A DNA stretch of 64,000 bases from 4572-123 sp002084545 (GTDB lineage: Bacteria > Desulfobacterota > Desulfobacteria > Desulfobacterales > 4572-123). The translations under genes and the position numbers were made by a program. Where the stretch lies: assembly GCA_029939715.1 (NCBI GenBank), contig JAOZSJ010000004.1, forward strand, positions 1 through 64,000, read 5' to 3'. This document shows, one piece after another, positions 28,336 through 37,874 of this stretch. The notes below the pieces were generated by a model, which was not told the DNA's origin, made no database searches, and worked only from the letters and a program-made list of their open reading frames with translations. Numbering within the stretch: position 1 is the first letter of the stretch; the number at the start of each line of letters is the position of its first letter.

Positions 28336-28950
28336 ATGGGGTTATTATCTTCTTCCGTATCCATCACGCGTTATAAAGTCGAGGGCAAGTTTGAAGAACC
28401 TGTCATCGAAGCGGTAACCAGGGGTCTAAAAAAAAATATACTGCATGAAATAGATAAGGATGAATCTGAAAAAGCATCGGGATGGACATCTTTTAATAAT
28501 CCCTTTAAACCTGATTTTAACGGCTCTTCTTTTTTAATTGGCAACCATTTTGTATTTTCTTTGAGAATCGATAAAAAATCAATACCTTCAAAAATTATTC
28601 AAAAATATTATTCCCTTGAAATAGAAAAAAAACTGGTTGAAAGCAACAGGGAATTTTTATCCCGTAATGAAAAAAAACTAATTAAAGAACATGTTATTAA
28701 TGTCCTGAGCCTTCGTATTCCAGCTACTCCTAATATTTACGATATTGTATGGAATTATGAAGAAAAATATCTATGGTTTTTTTCAAATCTTAAAAAAGCC
28801 AATGAAGAACTTGAAACACTTTTTTCAAAATCTTTTAAATTGACCCTGATTCGTCTTTTCCCATACACAATGGCTGACTTAACATGCTCATTGAGTGATG
28901 ACGATCGTGATATACTTTTAAAAATTTCACCTGCCCAATTTACGAGGTAG
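28336..28950 (+). CDS. rdgC: RdgC-like recombination protein, N-terminal part, ends at in-frame UAG
   Basis: A 204-residue segment starting MGLLSSSVSITRYKVEG that matches the first half of delta-proteobacterial RdgC-like proteins (GWTSFNNP, FSLRIDKKSIPSKI, RIPATPNIYDIVWN). RdgC is a ring-forming DNA-binding protein linked to recombination. The frame ends in TAG at 28948-28950 and continues in the same frame after a single CCG codon with the C-terminal half. Read through, the product would be 384 residues with the amber position at 205, about the length of uninterrupted relatives. In a pyrrolysine-decoding organism this may be one protein. Alternatively it is a natural split, since GAGG lies six bases before the downstream ATG. 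Confidence 0.75.
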   Translation: MGLLSSSVSITRYKVEGKFEEPVIEAVTRGLKKNILHEIDKDESEKASGWTSFNNPFKPDFNGSSFLIGNHFVFSLRIDKKSIPSKIIQKYYSLEIEKKLVESNREFLSRNEKKLIKEHVINVLSLRIPATPNIYDIVWNYEEKYLWFFSNLKKANEELETLFSKSFKLTLIRLFPYTMADLTCSLSDDDRDILLKISPAQFTR

Positions 28951-28953
28951 CCG

Positions 28954-29490
28954 ATGCTGGATATATCCGTTGCATATAATCGTTATAAATTTTTAGGAGA
29001 TGAGTTTTTAACATGGCTATGGTTTTCAATGGAAAAAGACCGTGGTCGATTAATAATTCCGGATGAAGAACCCCTTTCTATTGAAATTGGAAATCGTATT
29101 GTTCTGGAAAACAGAATAAATGAAACTGTTGAAATTATAACCATCAAGGGAGACGACGCCGGCCTGGAGGAGGCTATCCTTTCCTTAAAAAAAGGAGCCC
29201 TGGTTACTGAACTTAATTTGATTTATAAAACAGGCAACCAGGAATGGAAATTTAATCTAAAAGGTGAAAGCCTTTCTTTTTCAGGCCTTAAACACCCTGA
29301 TACGGGTGTGGTTGAATCCGGCGACGAGGTAGAGGGTCTGGTTATTGAAAAAATTTTTTTGTATGAAAAAGTTTCTAATATTACAGACGCTCTTTTTAAA
29401 ATTTTTATTGATATAAGGCTTAAAAATGAGTGGAACACTTATTTTAAGCCAGCTATTAATAAATGGATTCAATCAGGTTTTAAAAGCTGA
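28954..29490 (+). CDS. rdgC: RdgC-like recombination protein, C-terminal part
   Basis: A 178-residue segment with FLGDEFLTWLWFSMEK at about residues 10-25 and a region (ILSLKKGALVTELNLIYK) that aligns with the C-terminal part of RdgC. It starts at ATG 28954, in the same frame as the N-terminal half and one codon past its TAG. GAGG at 28943-28946 could serve as a ribosome binding site for independent initiation. It is either the second half of one Pyl-containing or read-through RdgC, or the second gene of a split pair. It ends with TGA and lies 252 bp before dnaN. Confidence 0.72.
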   Translation: MLDISVAYNRYKFLGDEFLTWLWFSMEKDRGRLIIPDEEPLSIEIGNRIVLENRINETVEIITIKGDDAGLEEAILSLKKGALVTELNLIYKTGNQEWKFNLKGESLSFSGLKHPDTGVVESGDEVEGLVIEKIFLYEKVSNITDALFKIFIDIRLKNEWNTYFKPAINKWIQSGFKS

Positions 29491-29741
29491 CTTTTTATAC
29501 TAAGGTTTACTTCCAATATGAAAAATTCATATTGATATTATGTCAATAATTCACTACTTATTAACATAAAAAAAATATTTAACAAAACATACCTGTTTTA
29601 TACTTTTCAATACCTTTTTTATGCGTATATTTATATAAATAATTTTTAATTATATAAATAGCTTATTATAGTTATCATAATTATTAACAAACCTTATGAT
29701 TATGAGTTTAAAATAGATATATAAATAATAAGGAATAAAAA
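29491..29741. promoter_or_regulatory. Very AT-rich leader of dnaN
   Basis: This 251-bp region is mostly A and T and must hold the dnaN-gyrB promoter. TTATTAACA occurs twice (about 29559 and 29681), one base away from a DnaA box (TTATNCACA). No perfect DnaA box was found. The setting next to dnaN is suggestive of an origin or unwinding element, but the sequence evidence is thin. Confidence 0.35.
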
Positions 29742-30860
29742 ATGAAATTTAAAGTTAATAAAAAAGATATACTGGATGTATTATCTAAAATTCAGGGTTT
29801 AACAGGCAGAAAAAGCAATCTTATTATAACTGAAAATGTTTTAATAAAATCCACGGATACCGGTATATCAATTACTGCAACGGATCTGGAAACCGGTTTT
29901 GAAGGGTTTTACCCGGCTGAAATTGAAAAAGACGGAATAATAGCTATTAATGCAAGAAAAATTTACGAAATCATTAGAGATTTTCCAAACGAGGAGATCC
30001 TTATTAATGAAGTGGAGAATCACTGGATAGAGATTGGTAAAGGAAAAGTTCTTTATAATATAGTGGGTATGAACCCCGATGATTTTCCTGAAAGTCCGTT
30101 TTTCGACGAAGTAAGCTTTATCGAGATTAAATCCGACGCACTAAAAAGAATGATTGAAAATACAGTTATTATAAGTTGTTCCGCCGAAGAAAAAAGAGCC
30201 CATCTGACCGGTGTTCTGTTTGAAAGAAAAGAAAGAGACGGGCAAAAATGCGTCCGCATGGTTTCAACGGACGGTAGCCGCCTTAACAAAGATGAATATA
30301 TTGTTCCTGAAGATACAGAATTTAAGGCTGCGGAAAATATTATTATCCCTAAAAAAGGATTGTCCGAAGTAGCTAAATTTCTGAACAAAGACGGGATGGT
30401 GCAGATAGGAGATAAAGATGATAAACTTATAATAAAAAAAGACAGAGAAACCATTATTGTAAGGCTTCTTGAAGGGGATTTTCCAGAGTATACGGATGTC
30501 ATTGAAAAAAGCGATGATAATATTTTGAAAATTGATATTAAACTTTTTACGATGATGCTTAAAAGGATGTCAATTTTATCTTCGGATGAATACAAAAGTG
30601 CCATATTCAGTTTTGAAAATGATAATTTGACTATTAAGGCCACCAACCCTGATATAGGGGAATCAAAAGAAGATATGGTTATTAACTTTAACCGGGAATT
30701 GATTGAGGCTGCCTTTAATCCAAAATACTTTTTAGATACCCTTGGTTTGATAAATGGCGATACTGTTGTTATTTATCTTAAGGATAATGAAAGCCCCTGT
30801 TTGCTGGAAGGGGTGGATAATAAAAATTTTATAAGTGTAATAATGCCGATGAGAATATAA
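29742..30860 (+). CDS. dnaN: DNA polymerase III sliding clamp (beta subunit)
   Basis: A 372-residue protein, normal for the beta clamp. It starts MKFKVNKKDILDVLSKIQG and ends VIMPMRI, as clamps do. ATDLETGFEG and STDGSRLNKDEY are recognisable family segments. It encircles DNA as the processivity factor of polymerase III. Its stop codon overlaps the gyrB start by one base (TAATG), so the two are translationally coupled. The usual dnaA upstream and recF downstream are both missing. Confidence 0.95.
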   Translation: MKFKVNKKDILDVLSKIQGLTGRKSNLIITENVLIKSTDTGISITATDLETGFEGFYPAEIEKDGIIAINARKIYEIIRDFPNEEILINEVENHWIEIGKGKVLYNIVGMNPDDFPESPFFDEVSFIEIKSDALKRMIENTVIISCSAEEKRAHLTGVLFERKERDGQKCVRMVSTDGSRLNKDEYIVPEDTEFKAAENIIIPKKGLSEVAKFLNKDGMVQIGDKDDKLIIKKDRETIIVRLLEGDFPEYTDVIEKSDDNILKIDIKLFTMMLKRMSILSSDEYKSAIFSFENDNLTIKATNPDIGESKEDMVINFNRELIEAAFNPKYFLDTLGLINGDTVVIYLKDNESPCLLEGVDNKNFISVIMPMRI

Positions 30861-33292
30861 TGGAAAATATTGAAAATAATTATGATGCAAGCAGTATTGA
30901 TGTTCTAGAAGGTCTTGAACCTGTAAGGTTGAGACCTTCCATGTATATTGGAAACGTAGATGTAGAAGGTCTTCACCACCTTGTTTACGAGGTTGTCGAT
31001 AACAGCATAGATGAAGCCATGGCCGGATTTTGTGATACTGTTAAAGTAACAGTTCATCCGGATAACAGTATAAGTGTTGAGGATAACGGTCGTGGAATTC
31101 CTATTGATATTCATAAAACCGAAAAAATACCGGCGGTTGAAGTAGTTTTAACAAAACTGCATGCCGGCGGAAAATTTGATAACGACAGTTATAAAGTTTC
31201 CGGTGGACTTCACGGTGTCGGTGTTTCGGTCGTGAATGCACTTTCCAGCTATCTTGAAGTAGAAATTTTTCTAAATAATAAAATTTACCACCAGATTTAT
31301 GTAAAGGGAATTAAAAAAAGTGAGCTGAAAGTAATTGGTGAGACCAATAAAAGAGGTACTAAGATACATTTTTTTCCGGATGAAGATATATTTAATAAAG
31401 TTGAATATATATATGAGATATTAAGCCGCAGGCTACGGGAACTGGCTTTTTTAAACAAGGGTGTAACTATAAAAATAGAGGATGAGCGTTCGGATAAAAA
31501 AGACAGTTTTTTTTATGAAGGCGGACTTTTATCTTTTGTGGAATATTTGAACAGACTCAATAACCCGCTGCACGATGCAATTATCATAGAGGGTGAAAAA
31601 AACGATGTTCAGATTGAAGTGGCGATTCAATACAACAATACATACAAGGAAAAAATATTTTCTTTTGCCAATAATATAAATACCGTTGAAGGCGGATTTC
31701 ATCTAATCGGATTTAAAGCCGGACTGACCCGGACTATAAATAACTATTGTGCCAACGGTAACCTTCCTAAAAATATGCAGGTTAAAATAAGCGGCGATGA
31801 CGTAAGGGAAGGATTAACAGCTATTATAAGCGTTCGAATAAAATCCCCCCAATTTGAAGGTCAAACAAAAACCAAACTCGGTAACAGCGAGGTGAAAGGA
31901 CTCGTAGAGTCTCTGATAAACGAAAAACTGGGTATCTTTTTTGAAGAAAATCCGGCCATTATAAAAAAAATTATATTCAAGGCGGTTGAGGCGGCCAGGG
32001 CTCGTGATGCAGCCCGCAGAGCCCGAGATTTAGCCCGCAACAAGGGATCTTTGATCGATTCAACCCTGCCTGGAAAACTGGCCGATTGCCAATTTTCCGA
32101 ACCCGAGAAAAGAGAAATTTTTATAGTTGAGGGAGATTCGGCGGGAGGAAGCGCCAAGCAGGGAAGGGATCGAAAATTCCAGGCCATTTTGCCTTTAAGG
32201 GGGAAAATATTAAATGTTGAAAAGGCGCGCTTTGATAAACTGCTGCGCAGCGAGGAAATAAGAAACCTTATTACGGCCCTTGGAACCGGCGTGGGAAAGG
32301 AAGAATATGATATTGAAAAAATTAGATATCATAAGGTTATAATAATGACCGATGCCGATGTGGACGGATCCCATATACGAACACTTCTTTTAACTTTTTT
32401 CTATCGGCAGATGCCGGAACTTATCGATAAAGGATATTTATATGTGGCCCAACCGCCCCTTTTAAAAGTTGGTAAAGGAAAAAATGAAATATATCTTAAG
32501 GACGAAATGGGGCTGAACGAATATATTATTAAAAGAGTTTGCGGTACAAAAAAAATCATTTTAGAGGATGAGATGGTAGTATCCGATTATGATATGCAGC
32601 TTTTTTTAGCTAATCTCTACGAATATTATACGATGATTTTAAGGCTTGAAAAAATGGGATTTGATTATAATCTGATAGAACTGCTTATATCCGAGAGAGT
32701 AAAGGATAAATACTTTCTGCAGGATAGAGACAAAATGAATGAATTAAGGAAAAAATTAATAAAAAACAGATATGATGCCGGAAAACTTTTGTGGAACAGT
32801 GATTTGGATATTTTTGAGATAATGGTCGAAAAAATGGAAGAGGAACAGGTACAACCCGACGCAATGGGGCAAGATTCAAGGACGGTTAATATTGGAAAAA
32901 GGCTTATATATTCGAATGATTTCCAAAAATGTTTTATTTTGGCTGAAAAAATAAAACATTTTGATAAGCCCCCTTTTAAAGTTATGAATATAGATTCTAA
33001 AAAAGAGGAAACCGCGGATATTATTGAAAATAAAAGAAAAGTTTTAGAATACCTGATAGAAGAGGGAAAAAGAGGAGTAAATATCCAGAGGTATAAGGGT
33101 TTGGGTGAAATGAATCCTGATCAACTATGGGAAACAACCATGAATCCGGAAAAAAGGAATCTTTTGCAGGTAAGAGTTAAAGATGCAGTGGGAACCGATG
33201 ATATTTTTACCGTTCTAATGGGGGATGAGGTGGAGCCACGAAGAGAATTTATTTATAACAATGCCCTTGAAGTAAGTACGCTTGATATATAA
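30860..33292 (+). CDS. gyrB: DNA gyrase subunit B
   Basis: An 810-residue type II topoisomerase ATPase subunit. GHKL motifs EVVDNSIDEAMAGF, DNGRGIP and GGLHGVGVSVVNALS are in the first 130 residues. The TOPRIM domain has EGDSAGGSAKQGRDR and DADVDGSHIRTLLLTF. The C-terminus has RYKGLGEMNPDQLWETT. With GyrA it introduces negative supercoils. Start overlaps the dnaN stop by one base. The next gene is convergent, 47 bp downstream. Confidence 0.96.
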   Translation: MENIENNYDASSIDVLEGLEPVRLRPSMYIGNVDVEGLHHLVYEVVDNSIDEAMAGFCDTVKVTVHPDNSISVEDNGRGIPIDIHKTEKIPAVEVVLTKLHAGGKFDNDSYKVSGGLHGVGVSVVNALSSYLEVEIFLNNKIYHQIYVKGIKKSELKVIGETNKRGTKIHFFPDEDIFNKVEYIYEILSRRLRELAFLNKGVTIKIEDERSDKKDSFFYEGGLLSFVEYLNRLNNPLHDAIIIEGEKNDVQIEVAIQYNNTYKEKIFSFANNINTVEGGFHLIGFKAGLTRTINNYCANGNLPKNMQVKISGDDVREGLTAIISVRIKSPQFEGQTKTKLGNSEVKGLVESLINEKLGIFFEENPAIIKKIIFKAVEAARARDAARRARDLARNKGSLIDSTLPGKLADCQFSEPEKREIFIVEGDSAGGSAKQGRDRKFQAILPLRGKILNVEKARFDKLLRSEEIRNLITALGTGVGKEEYDIEKIRYHKVIIMTDADVDGSHIRTLLLTFFYRQMPELIDKGYLYVAQPPLLKVGKGKNEIYLKDEMGLNEYIIKRVCGTKKIILEDEMVVSDYDMQLFLANLYEYYTMILRLEKMGFDYNLIELLISERVKDKYFLQDRDKMNELRKKLIKNRYDAGKLLWNSDLDIFEIMVEKMEEEQVQPDAMGQDSRTVNIGKRLIYSNDFQKCFILAEKIKHFDKPPFKVMNIDSKKEETADIIENKRKVLEYLIEEGKRGVNIQRYKGLGEMNPDQLWETTMNPEKRNLLQVRVKDAVGTDDIFTVLMGDEVEPRREFIYNNALEVSTLDI

Positions 33293-33339
33293 GTGCTCGT
33301 ATTTAGTAAAAATATATTTCATTGAATAAAACTAAGCTA

Positions 33340-34767
33340 TTATTCACATTCTTTAATGATGGCTTTCATTGCTGTTGCTGCCCCTTCTGGTAATGCCATC
33401 GACTTATGGTTTTCGATAAGAAATCTGGCTTTTTCATAAGCCCTCTCTACAATGTTTATCTCACCGGTTTTTTTTGCCCAGGCATCGCGATCCATACAAT
33501 CAAACAAATCTCTCACAGACATGCTTTTCATATATTGCAGTGTGTGGGTACTGGTAAGATACTCACCACCAGGACCCACTTTTTGAATGGTATCCAAGGC
33601 TATTGTTTCCTCGGAGATATTAAAGCCATTTTTAATCCATGTTAAATTTCTTAGTTGTTCAGCATCCAGAATCAATTTCGCAAAATTAAAAGTCAGCCCT
33701 GATTCAATAGAACCACATCCGTAAACAACATTAGATCCGGCCAGTAATGCTATAGCTGTATTTGTGTTAAATTCATAAGCCGCCTGTGCATCCATTAGTT
33801 TGCTGCCACTGATACCTGAACCACACCAGCTCGGAATTTTATAATATTGGGCCATTTTTACGGTCCCTATATTCAATAGTCCACACTCAGGAGCGGAGAC
33901 GGCTGGAACACCGAGTTTTAAATCCATAATTGTTCCCACACTGCCATAAATGAAAGGTGTATTTTTTGAGGTCAATTGCGTTAAAACTAATGAGCTAAGA
34001 AGTTCCGCGTTCTGTACTACTAAAGTTCCGGAAATCGTCGCCGGTGCAGTAGCACCAATCAACGGCATGGTTATTGAACAAACCCCAACACCTAATCTGG
34101 CACCTTCAATAATAACATCGCAACAGTTTTTAACGAGTGTCAGCGGACTAGTTGGGCAAACAGTGGTGGTTACACAGGGACGTTTATGAAAATTTTCCAT
34201 ACCACCGACACAGGCCCCGGCCATCTCAACAATCTTTTTCGTATTTTTTCCGGTAAAAAAACCATGAAGAACATGTTTACCTGTATTTGAAACCATCGCT
34301 TCATAATTGTGCAGGGACTGCGTTTCGGCAGGTTTATCCTGTGATCCGAGACATTTTTCAATTATTGCAAATTCACTTAATGCATCAGCTAATCGCGTTG
34401 CATCCCCTAAATCTTTTTTGGTACAGATTCTATGTTTTAAAGTATAAAGATCGTTAATATAAACATTTTCACCAAACAGTGTAAAGCAGGAGCTTCCAGG
34501 TTCTATTAGATGATCGTGTTTGGGGTCCCTTCCGTACAATACAAATCGTTCCGGTGCCCATTGGACACAATCGTCGACTACGGATGGAGGTATTTTAACG
34601 ATGAAACCATCTTTTTTTTTATCAATTTCCGAACCAGCGCCATGAAATATCTCGGCGGCCTCCCCTGACTCAATTTTTATTCCCGTATTTTTTAATATTT
34701 TAATCGAAGCATGATGGATGTTGTCAAGCTGGTCCTCTGATATTCCATCTATTTGATATCCTGGCAT
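33340..34767 (-). CDS. MttB-superfamily methyltransferase, non-pyrrolysine (cluster B)
   Basis: A 475-residue MttB homologue with YGRDPKHD, TVCPTSPLTLVKNCC and GATAPATISGTLVVQNAELL. At the Pyl position it reads YKIPSWCGSG then Ile, so it lacks pyrrolysine. Non-Pyl relatives act on quaternary amines such as glycine betaine or proline betaine. Start at 34767 with an AGAGGAA ribosome binding site. It is the last gene of the cluster B run, 126 bp after mtbB. Several extra cysteines (CCD, CSI, CG) are present. The real substrate is unknown. Confidence 0.87.
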   Translation of the reverse strand: MPGYQIDGISEDQLDNIHHASIKILKNTGIKIESGEAAEIFHGAGSEIDKKKDGFIVKIPPSVVDDCVQWAPERFVLYGRDPKHDHLIEPGSSCFTLFGENVYINDLYTLKHRICTKKDLGDATRLADALSEFAIIEKCLGSQDKPAETQSLHNYEAMVSNTGKHVLHGFFTGKNTKKIVEMAGACVGGMENFHKRPCVTTTVCPTSPLTLVKNCCDVIIEGARLGVGVCSITMPLIGATAPATISGTLVVQNAELLSSLVLTQLTSKNTPFIYGSVGTIMDLKLGVPAVSAPECGLLNIGTVKMAQYYKIPSWCGSGISGSKLMDAQAAYEFNTNTAIALLAGSNVVYGCGSIESGLTFNFAKLILDAEQLRNLTWIKNGFNISEETIALDTIQKVGPGGEYLTSTHTLQYMKSMSVRDLFDCMDRDAWAKKTGEINIVERAYEKARFLIENHKSMALPEGAATAMKAIIKECE

Positions 34768-34893
34768 ATATATTCCTCTTCAATTCATGATACAAGCGCA
34801 CTGGTACCGATAATATCGGCATTAGCCTCTATTGCGGTTTCTTTTGAGCATGTTTCTTTCCCTTTTACATAGTAAGTATCATAAGAACAACAC

Positions 34894-36267
34894 CTATCGT
34901 CTGAAACGATTTAGAAAATTAATTTCAATATCTAACAATTCGGCAATATTATATTTCGCCTCAATCCCCTTTGACGATCCCATGGAAGAATAGACACTTC
35001 CTATTTTATGATCCGCTCTGACCTCACTCATCACGGCAGCATCTGTAAGCTCACTAACGGCAACACCTAATTTATCCGCAACATAATTTTTTGCATCTTT
35101 TATTTTCATGGCCCGGGTCATTTGCATGCGTGCGACCAGATCTCCGGAAGTACGCATTCCGCCAATGCCGGAGGCCATGGCATGTGGTATCGCCACCCCT
35201 GCCGGGTCTCCGTCGCCAACCTACAATCCGTCCAGTCGTGTAATTTCAAGATGTGCTTTTGAAGCCATAGAAACTGCGTCGATGGGTGGCGTATAACATA
35301 ATGGCAAACCTCCAACGCCCATTCCCAAATTTGCATGGACTGGAATTTTAGCAACCTCGACACAAGCCTTGGTGAATGTAACGGCACGTGCGATGTTCCA
35401 CGCAATCGATTGGGTAGAGTCCGTATTTATCGCTGGACCAAATATATCGACCCCTGCATCTTGAGCAACCTTAACCTGTTCGTGTGGAAAAAGGCCGGCA
35501 AGTCGGACATCATTGTGTGATATTTCCCCATGCATTCCTAAAATAAATTCTCCAGCCATACCGATTTCGATACACATAGCAGGATATTTTTTTTTAAGCG
35601 CCTCAACCGCCATTAATGTCGCTTTAAAATCAGGATCACCGGAAGCACCGACCGTATCAAAATTAATTCCGTCCGCTCCAGCTTCAAACAGAGAGGAGGA
35701 TACATAAACCATATCGCGAACAGAATGTTCGATGGCTTCGTCGTATGCCTCGCGAGCTTCTCTAATTTTTCCTTGAGGGAGTAGCTCTGCGGGGTTCGGA
35801 ACAGGCCCGTCGGGTTGCGTGTAAAGGCCAATATTCGGCATTGCTCCATAAAATACAGGCGCTACCATAAGTAATTGTGCCTGCTCCATGAGGGGAACAT
35901 TTTCTCGAACAATATGTTTAGCCTGTTTAAAGCTATAATCGAGATCAGATAGCTCTGTAGTATCGGCTCCAAAACAACGCTCATAAGTTTGCAGTACCTG
36001 CAGACGACCTGTGTTTATGCCAAGCCTGCTGATTTTGTTGCTTCCACCATCATAAGTCATAACGACTTCATAGCCTTTTTCGACACCTGATATACTGCAG
36101 CTGGATTTGCATATTTCCAGTAAATGTTTTTGCTCGTCATCAGAAAGGGGTTCTATATCAGCACGTTCAGCGGCATCCAGAACCCCGTCTTCTATATCCT
36201 GGATCAAATCTTTTTCATCCATTTCAACGGAAAAACCATCTCCCATTCTAGTAATGATCTTACTCAT
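34894..36267 (-). CDS. mtbB: Dimethylamine:corrinoid methyltransferase with in-frame UAG (pyrrolysine)
   Basis: Read through TAG at 35223-35221, the frame encodes 457 residues with pyrrolysine at 349, close to archaeal MtbB (467 residues, Pyl 356). The context is ITRLDGL-Pyl-VGDGDPAGVAIPHAMASGIGG, and homology is continuous across it. FDTVGASGDPDF and GMAGEFILGMHGEI are typical MtbB segments. It transfers a methyl group from dimethylamine, or a similar secondary amine, to a corrinoid protein. Its ATG directly abuts the mttB stop, with AAAGGAG inside the mttB end. The final stop is again TAG, with TGA five codons later. A Pyl-unaware reading would break it at 35221. Confidence 0.93.
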
Positions 36268-37749
36268 TTATTTCTCCTTTTTAGTAACGCCTTGCTCTGC
36301 CTCTGCCTCTTCCACAATTAGACGAATATTTTTTTGAATTTCATCCCGAAGGGGTTCCGGTATATGTGTTTTCAAAACATCTCTTGCCTTCAGGGTTGCC
36401 TTTTTATAAATATCTCGCGAGGTTGACTGTTCCCAATTTTCACGAATCGTTCTATCGAAGATTTTTGGCGCCGATATCGACCTCATGTGATGATATGTGC
36501 TTTCATGACTAAGAAAATCTTTCCCGATTCCTATCTCTTTTATGATATCCACAGCCAGGGCTTCATCATTTACAGGGATTCCATTCACTGCACGTTTGAC
36601 CATCTGCGCGACTTCGTTATCCAAAACCAATTGCCCGAAATCAAAGGTCATTCCCATTTCGATCATTCCCATGCCATATATCAGGTTGGCACCTGCCAAC
36701 GCCGGTAATAAAGATGTGATCGTTTTTTCATGGCCGGTCTGGATATCCGAAAGTTTAGTGTCAGCCTATCCACCGGCAACAAAACTGGGTAATGCATAGT
36801 AACGCGCCAGCCTGGCTACCGCCGCATTGATCATTGCACACTCTGGCGAGCCTACTGAGGCGGTGCCCATCCTTAGATCCATGGCTGTTGAGGAACTGCC
36901 GTATAACACCGGAGCACCCCTGCGAGTGAGCTGGCTGAGAACAATTCCGGAAAGAACTTCAGCATTGTGGGTAACCAGTGTTCCCGCCAGTGTTACAGGA
37001 GAAGAGCCGCCCGCCATTGCCATGGAAAGAATATTGACACCGATATTATGTTTCGCGGCTCCGATTATGATTTCGCATGTATCTTTCACTAATTGAAGTG
37101 GACTTACCGGACAGGTGGAGGTTGTGTAAATGGGTCTCTGTCTTAACGCTTCCTTTCCCCCGGCTATTAAGGTCGCCATTTCGACTATTTTGTCGAGTTG
37201 GTATCCTGAGAAAGCGCCCATGATGAGATGCTTGCTTGTATTGTTGAAAGAAGCTTCCGCATTATGTATCTGTGCCACTTCCTGGGCAACCTCGTGCGCA
37301 CCTATGGCTCTTTCATAAACATCTATTTCGTCTAAATAGTCAGCTAATTTGGCGGCATTTCCCACATCCGTTTTATTGGGTTTTCTTAGCTCGCCCGTAT
37401 CTGGATCAATTATATAAACGCCTTCACCGAATGTTGTGAATCCAACTCTGTTGCTTTCCAGTACGATATCGTTTTTAGGATTGCGGCCGGCTAAAAACAG
37501 CTTTTGTGGAGCCGAGCGAATAGCATCTTCAATAATGTGTGATTGGATTTTGACTATTTTTCTTTTGGAGTCGATAATCGCTCCACCGCCGTGAAAGATT
37601 TCCAGAGCCTGGTCATCCTCCACAAAAACACCTGTTTTTTCAAGAACCTCTAATGTCGCCAGATGAATTTCATCGCACTCATCATCGCTAAAAACATTGA
37701 GGCTGAAGCCACCACTAAGTCTCTTTCCTGCATGTAAGTTTCGCTTCAT
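36268..37749 (-). CDS. mttB: Trimethylamine:corrinoid methyltransferase with in-frame UAG (pyrrolysine), cluster B
   Basis: Read through TAG at 36768-36766, this gives 493 residues with pyrrolysine at 328, the same position as in the cluster A copy. The context is YALPSFVAGG-Pyl-ADTKLSDIQTGHEKTI. The N-termini of the two copies are nearly identical (MKRNLHAGK). It moves a methyl group from trimethylamine, or a related tertiary amine, to a corrinoid protein. It ends with TAA, immediately followed by the mtbB ATG, so the two are coupled. The gene for the corrinoid protein is not adjacent, unlike in methanogen operons. The separate ORF pieces are 37749-36766 and 36699-36268. Confidence 0.93.
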
Positions 37750-37874
37750 GGCTGAATATCCTTATTTGTTGTTACTGTTCGAAAATTAAGGAAGGCATTG
37801 TTCTTCTATTGATTATAGTGACCCAAATACAGAAGAACCGGAGCCTTGTGATAAGTAACAAGGCTCCGGATTTA

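Noticed and set aside
29491..29741. Origin of replication next to dnaN
   Set aside because: The region is very AT-rich and has two near matches to a DnaA box, but no perfect box, no cluster and no dnaA gene. I keep it only as a promoter region.
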